A DNA stretch of 41,838 nt. Origin: Prolixibacteraceae bacterium (GTDB taxonomy: Bacteria; Bacteroidota; Bacteroidia; Bacteroidales; Prolixibacteraceae). The position numbers and the translations under genes are program-made. The stretch is from the NCBI GenBank assembly GCA_023228025.1, contig JALOCD010000029.1, forward strand, positions 1-41,838. Reading direction: 5' to 3'. Below are positions 38,953-41,838 of the stretch, piece by piece; within the stretch, counting starts at the first letter, position 1, and every line of letters begins with the position of its first letter. Below the pieces are notes generated by a model, which ran no database searches, was not told the DNA's origin, and saw only the letters and a list, made by a program, of their open reading frames with translations.

Positions 38953-39708
38953 TTGGTTATGAGAAACTCATTTTCATTGGTCACTGTTTTGTTGTGTGTT
39001 CTATTTTTTGTCACTTCATGTAGCAAGAAGGATGATGTCAATCTGCAAACGATTGATTTTGAATTATTGGCAGTACCTTCTGCCGGTTATTGGAATGGTT
39101 CCGATGCAACCGGGTCATTTACCTCGTCCGACATGAAATTCTACAACCAGTACAATGCGGCCTGGAGTTCGTGGAGCGGTTTTTCCTATTCACAAAAAAA
39201 CGATATAACCTCAGCCGGTTTTGAAAACGAGTTCAGCGTTGTTGATCTGGCCAATCTGAAGAACAAATTTGCCCTATTTTACCCATCATTTGATGGCGAT
39301 GTTTTCGCTCAATTTGCAAACAATCAAGATTATACCATCAGGTCTATTGATTTGTGCAACAGCACCTATGCGGCGCTGAGCATGAAGAATGGCAATGCTT
39401 TTAGCAAAAAATTCGGAGGAACAACGGGAACAGATCCGGATTGGTTTAAAGTGACCATTACCGGTTATGACCACAATAACAAATTGATAGGCAGTAAAGA
39501 GGTTTATCTGGCTGATTTCAGATTTGCTGATTCTTCCAATGATTTTATTCTCAACAAGTGGACCACCGTGGATCTCACCTCTTTGGGAAAAGTAAACAAA
39601 ATCACTTTTACTTTTGCCTCCTCTGATACAGGCGCTTATGGGATAAATACGCCGACTTATGTTTGCATGGATAACATCAGGTACATCATGGACAATGTAA
39701 ATTTATAG
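38953..39708 (+). CDS. DUF4465 lipoprotein under cobalamin riboswitch control
   Basis: This 251-residue protein has a lipoprotein signal (VLLCVLFFVTSC, Cys23) with the SKKDD sequence behind it; acidic residues after Cys favour surface export in Bacteroidota. The DUF4465 pattern is clear: AWSSWSGFSYSQKND, VVDLANLKNKFALFYPSF, YTIRSIDLCNSTYAALSM, the WFKVTITGYDHNNKLIGSKE strand and VDLTSLGKVNKITFTFASSD near the end. Beta-sandwich in form, it is likely a surface or outer-membrane ligand binder. With a B12 riboswitch upstream a role in corrinoid capture is likely, comparable to the BtuG/BtuH surface proteins, though orthology to either is not shown. No BtuB transporter is next to it. Confidence 0.88.
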   Translation: MVMRNSFSLVTVLLCVLFFVTSCSKKDDVNLQTIDFELLAVPSAGYWNGSDATGSFTSSDMKFYNQYNAAWSSWSGFSYSQKNDITSAGFENEFSVVDLANLKNKFALFYPSFDGDVFAQFANNQDYTIRSIDLCNSTYAALSMKNGNAFSKKFGGTTGTDPDWFKVTITGYDHNNKLIGSKEVYLADFRFADSSNDFILNKWTTVDLTSLGKVNKITFTFASSDTGAYGINTPTYVCMDNIRYIMDNVNL

Positions 39709-39841
39709 CAACCTGACCCTTACGTAAAACCATCATTAATTTTTTGCTACGCCCTAACTTTTTTATCAAAATATCGTAACAAATTATGTCGCTAAAGAAA
39801 TATACTGTTTCTTTGCACATTAAATTTTAAAAAACATTGTA

Positions 39842-40465
39842 ATGGTTACAGTTTCAAAAGATAGTATGGTTACCCTGACCTACGATTTGAGGTTGGATGG
39901 TAAAGAAGGTGAGATATTTGAGTCGGCTACACAGGAGAGTCCGCTGATCTTTCTTCATGGTGCGGGATTGATGATCCCTGCTTTTGAGGAGCAACTCGTG
40001 GGTAAAAAATCCGGTGATAAATTTGAGATAGCAATTCCTGCAGCAAGTGGATATGGTGAAATCAATGAAGAAGCCGTTGTGGAGTTGCCTCTTGACATTT
40101 TCAAAGTAGATGGGAAGGTTGATGATCAACTGATTACTCCCGGAAATAGCGTACCAATGATGTCTGCACACGGTCAGCGCATGGATGGAATTGTTGTATC
40201 TATTGAGGGTGAGACAGTTACCATGGATTTTAACCATCCATTGGCCGGAGAAGACCTTCATTTTACAGGCGAGATTCTTGAAGTACGTGAAGCCTCTGCC
40301 GAAGAATTGAATGCAGCATACAGCTCAGGCGGCTGCGGATGCGGAAGCGGTGGCGGATGCGGCAGTGAAGGCGGCGGTTGCGGCGATGGCGGATGTGGTG
40401 ATGGCGGATGTGCAACTGATGACTCAAAATCAGTTGGATGCGGCAGCGGTTGCGGATGCCACTGA
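39842..40465 (+). CDS. FKBP-type peptidyl-prolyl isomerase, SlyD-like, with cysteine-rich tail
   Basis: This 207-residue protein has an FKBP domain interrupted by an insert-in-flap (IF) chaperone domain (about 70-125), as in SlyD. The FKBP core has LTYDLRLDGKEGEIFESA, PLIFLHGAGLMIPAFEEQLVG and the MDFNHPLAGEDLHFTGEILEV strand. The tail (about 160-207) is Gly/Cys-rich with nine Cys in CGCGSGGGCG-type runs and a final His, comparable to the metal-binding tail of E. coli SlyD. It probably assists folding of proline-limited or metal-requiring proteins. It is followed by a period-7 repeat and a terminator. Confidence 0.93.
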   Translation: MVTVSKDSMVTLTYDLRLDGKEGEIFESATQESPLIFLHGAGLMIPAFEEQLVGKKSGDKFEIAIPAASGYGEINEEAVVELPLDIFKVDGKVDDQLITPGNSVPMMSAHGQRMDGIVVSIEGETVTMDFNHPLAGEDLHFTGEILEVREASAEELNAAYSSGGCGCGSGGGCGSEGGGCGDGGCGDGGCATDDSKSVGCGSGCGCH

Positions 40466-40472
40466 TTAATGG

Positions 40473-40514
40473 ACAATTAACAATTGACAATTGAAAATGG
40501 ATAATTGTCAATGA
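40473..40514 (+). repeat. Period-7 A/T-rich repeat after the FKBP gene
   Basis: Units ACAATTA, ACAATTG, ACAATTG, AAAATGG, ATAATTG, TCAATGA run in register from 40473 to 40514, close behind the stop codon. Confidence 0.7.
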
Positions 40515-40560
40515 AAGGATAAATTGATTGTGAATTATTCAGGGGTCGTTAAAACGATAT

Positions 40561-40590
40561 AAAACCCGGGTGAAAACGCCGGGTTTTTTT
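40561..40590 (+). terminator. Terminator of the FKBP gene
   Basis: AAAACCCGG (40561-40569) pairs with CCGGGTTTT (40579-40587) and the T run extends to 40590. It separates the FKBP gene from aroC. Confidence 0.9.
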
Positions 40591-40684
40591 ATTTTATCAT
40601 TAAACCTTTAATTTCCTTAATGGTCTAAACCATATTAACAGAAAAGTTGAATAAATTTAGCCTGTTAAAAAAAAAACTTCCATT

Positions 40685-41758
40685 TTGAACAGTTTCGGAA
40701 AAATATTTACGCTTACCTCATTTGGTGAGTCCCATGGCGCGGCCATTGGCGGTGTTGTTGATGGTTGCCCTGCAGGAGTAAAAATCGATATTGAATTGAT
40801 ACAGGCAGATCTGAACCGCAGAAAACCGGGTCAGTCGCACATTACAACTTCAAGGCAGGAGTCGGATCAGGTTGAGTTGCTTTCGGGTATTTTTGAAGGT
40901 TACGCTACCGGCGCCCCCATCGGTTTCCTGGTAAGAAACAAGGACCAACATTCGGCAGATTATTCCAATATTAAAAACCTCTACCGGCCTTCGCACGCTG
41001 ATTTCACATACGACCAGAAATATGGGTTCAGGGACTACCGCGGTGGCGGGCGGTCTTCAGCCCGGGAGACCATCGCTAGGGTCGTGGCAGGTTCCATTGC
41101 ACGGCAGTTACTGGCAATATATGGAATTCAAATTCTGGCATACGTTTCAAGGGTTGGGGAAATAGCGCTGGAGAAATCTTACCAGGATCTTGATCTTAGG
41201 AAAATTGAAAGCAATATTGTCAGGTGTCCTGATCCGGAAACTGCTGAACGCATGATTCATAGAATCGAAGAAGCTGGCCGAAATCATGATACCGTTGGGG
41301 GAGTGATTACCGGAGTGGCAACAGGTGTTCCGGCCGGATGGGGAGGACCGGTTTTCAATAAACTTCATGCTGATCTTGGTTCTGCGATGTTGGGAATCAA
41401 TGCTGTCAAAGGCTTTGAATATGGTTCAGGATTTTCAGGAACAAGACTTTCAGGATCGCAGCACAACGATATTTTTATTCCGTCAGAGGATGGAATAAAA
41501 ACCCTGACCAACCACTCCGGCGGTGTTCAGGGTGGTATATCCAATGGCCAGGATATATACTGGAATGTGGCATTTAAACCAATTGCTACATTATTGAAGG
41601 AACAAAATACAGTCGACATTCATGGTAATGAGGCTGTTGTAAATGTAAAAGGCAGACACGACCCTTGTGTATTGCCTAGGGCTGTTCCAATTGTTGAGGC
41701 AATGGCCGCACTTGTTTTGGCCGATCATTTCTTGTTAAGCAGAGTTTCTAAATTATAA
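40685..41758 (+). CDS. aroC: Chorismate synthase
   Basis: This 357-residue protein starts at TTG 40685. NSFGKIFTLTSFGESHG is the conserved N terminus of AroC (MxxxxGxxFxxTTFGESHG), which supports a TTG start although no Shine-Dalgarno is seen. Further motifs are RRKPGQSHITTSRQESD, RPSHADFTYDQKYG, DYRGGGRSSARETI and SGGVQGGISNGQDI. It uses reduced FMN to remove phosphate from EPSP, the last common step to aromatic amino acids and folate. It stands alone after the terminator at 40561. The last 80 bases of the window hold no gene. Confidence 0.97.
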   Translation: MNSFGKIFTLTSFGESHGAAIGGVVDGCPAGVKIDIELIQADLNRRKPGQSHITTSRQESDQVELLSGIFEGYATGAPIGFLVRNKDQHSADYSNIKNLYRPSHADFTYDQKYGFRDYRGGGRSSARETIARVVAGSIARQLLAIYGIQILAYVSRVGEIALEKSYQDLDLRKIESNIVRCPDPETAERMIHRIEEAGRNHDTVGGVITGVATGVPAGWGGPVFNKLHADLGSAMLGINAVKGFEYGSGFSGTRLSGSQHNDIFIPSEDGIKTLTNHSGGVQGGISNGQDIYWNVAFKPIATLLKEQNTVDIHGNEAVVNVKGRHDPCVLPRAVPIVEAMAALVLADHFLLSRVSKL

Positions 41759-41838
41759 AATTGGTATAAGCGCTTAAGCCGCCCATTTTTAATGATTGAT
41801 TTACAGTTATTTATATATTATAGCAAACGATTTATAAG

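Overview
The window looks like an ordinary chromosomal segment of a member of the Bacteroidota, probably class Bacteroidia. The signs are promoter boxes of the TAnnTTTG type in front of many genes, almost no Shine-Dalgarno sequences, families largely confined to this phylum (DUF6913 next to dapA, DUF4465, DUF5916 with a CBM9-like domain, a YbiT-like ABC-F with a decayed second half), many lipoproteins, and A/T-rich period-7 repeats between genes. I see no tRNA, rRNA, CRISPR array, prophage or complete insertion sequence. Species cannot be fixed from this sequence.

Layout. 1-1634: the N-terminal two thirds of mutS2 (minus strand; it runs off the window). 1971-3338: a PlsC-like acyltransferase and a nitrilase-family amidase. 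3340-3861: a nitroreductase (minus). 4064-7798: an ABC-F ATPase, a LytTR response regulator and a coiled-coil lipoprotein. 7845-9467: a GH20 hexosaminidase (minus). 9790-13726: a methionine operon of aspartate kinase, metY and metA, preceded by a strong promoter and a short ORF that reads as a Cys/Met-rich leader peptide. 13836-17303: a BlaI/M56-TonB sensor-repressor pair plus a TPR gene; matching operator dyads lie in front of blaI and the TPR gene. 17360-20633: a large TPR protein and rarA. 20895-21961: an ECF sigma factor and a PepSY-like protein. 22131-25634: an envelope cluster with a DUF4398-like lipoprotein ending in KGGKKK, two L,D-transpeptidase-fold proteins and a lysine-rich membrane protein.

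25640-30576 (minus): a DbpA-like RNA helicase, an RRM protein and a DUF5916 outer-membrane protein. 30735-33943 (plus): ffh, folD and an M48 lipoprotein protease. 34103-34442: a broken DUF2281/PIN toxin-antitoxin pair. 34463-38546 (minus): padR, dapA, a DUF6913 protein and ligA. 38649-41758 (plus): a cobalamin riboswitch ahead of a DUF4465 lipoprotein, a SlyD-like FKBP with a Cys-rich tail, and aroC.

The best candidate for something undescribed is the 22131-25634 envelope cluster. An apparently abundant helical lipoprotein with a lysine-rich C terminus sits beside one canonical L,D-transpeptidase and one YafK-like protein that carries the same helical domain as the lipoprotein. This suggests a Braun-lipoprotein-like system tying the outer membrane to peptidoglycan in Bacteroidota. 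Next in interest are the candidate methionine leader peptide and the BlaI operators that link a TPR gene to the BlaI/M56 pair.
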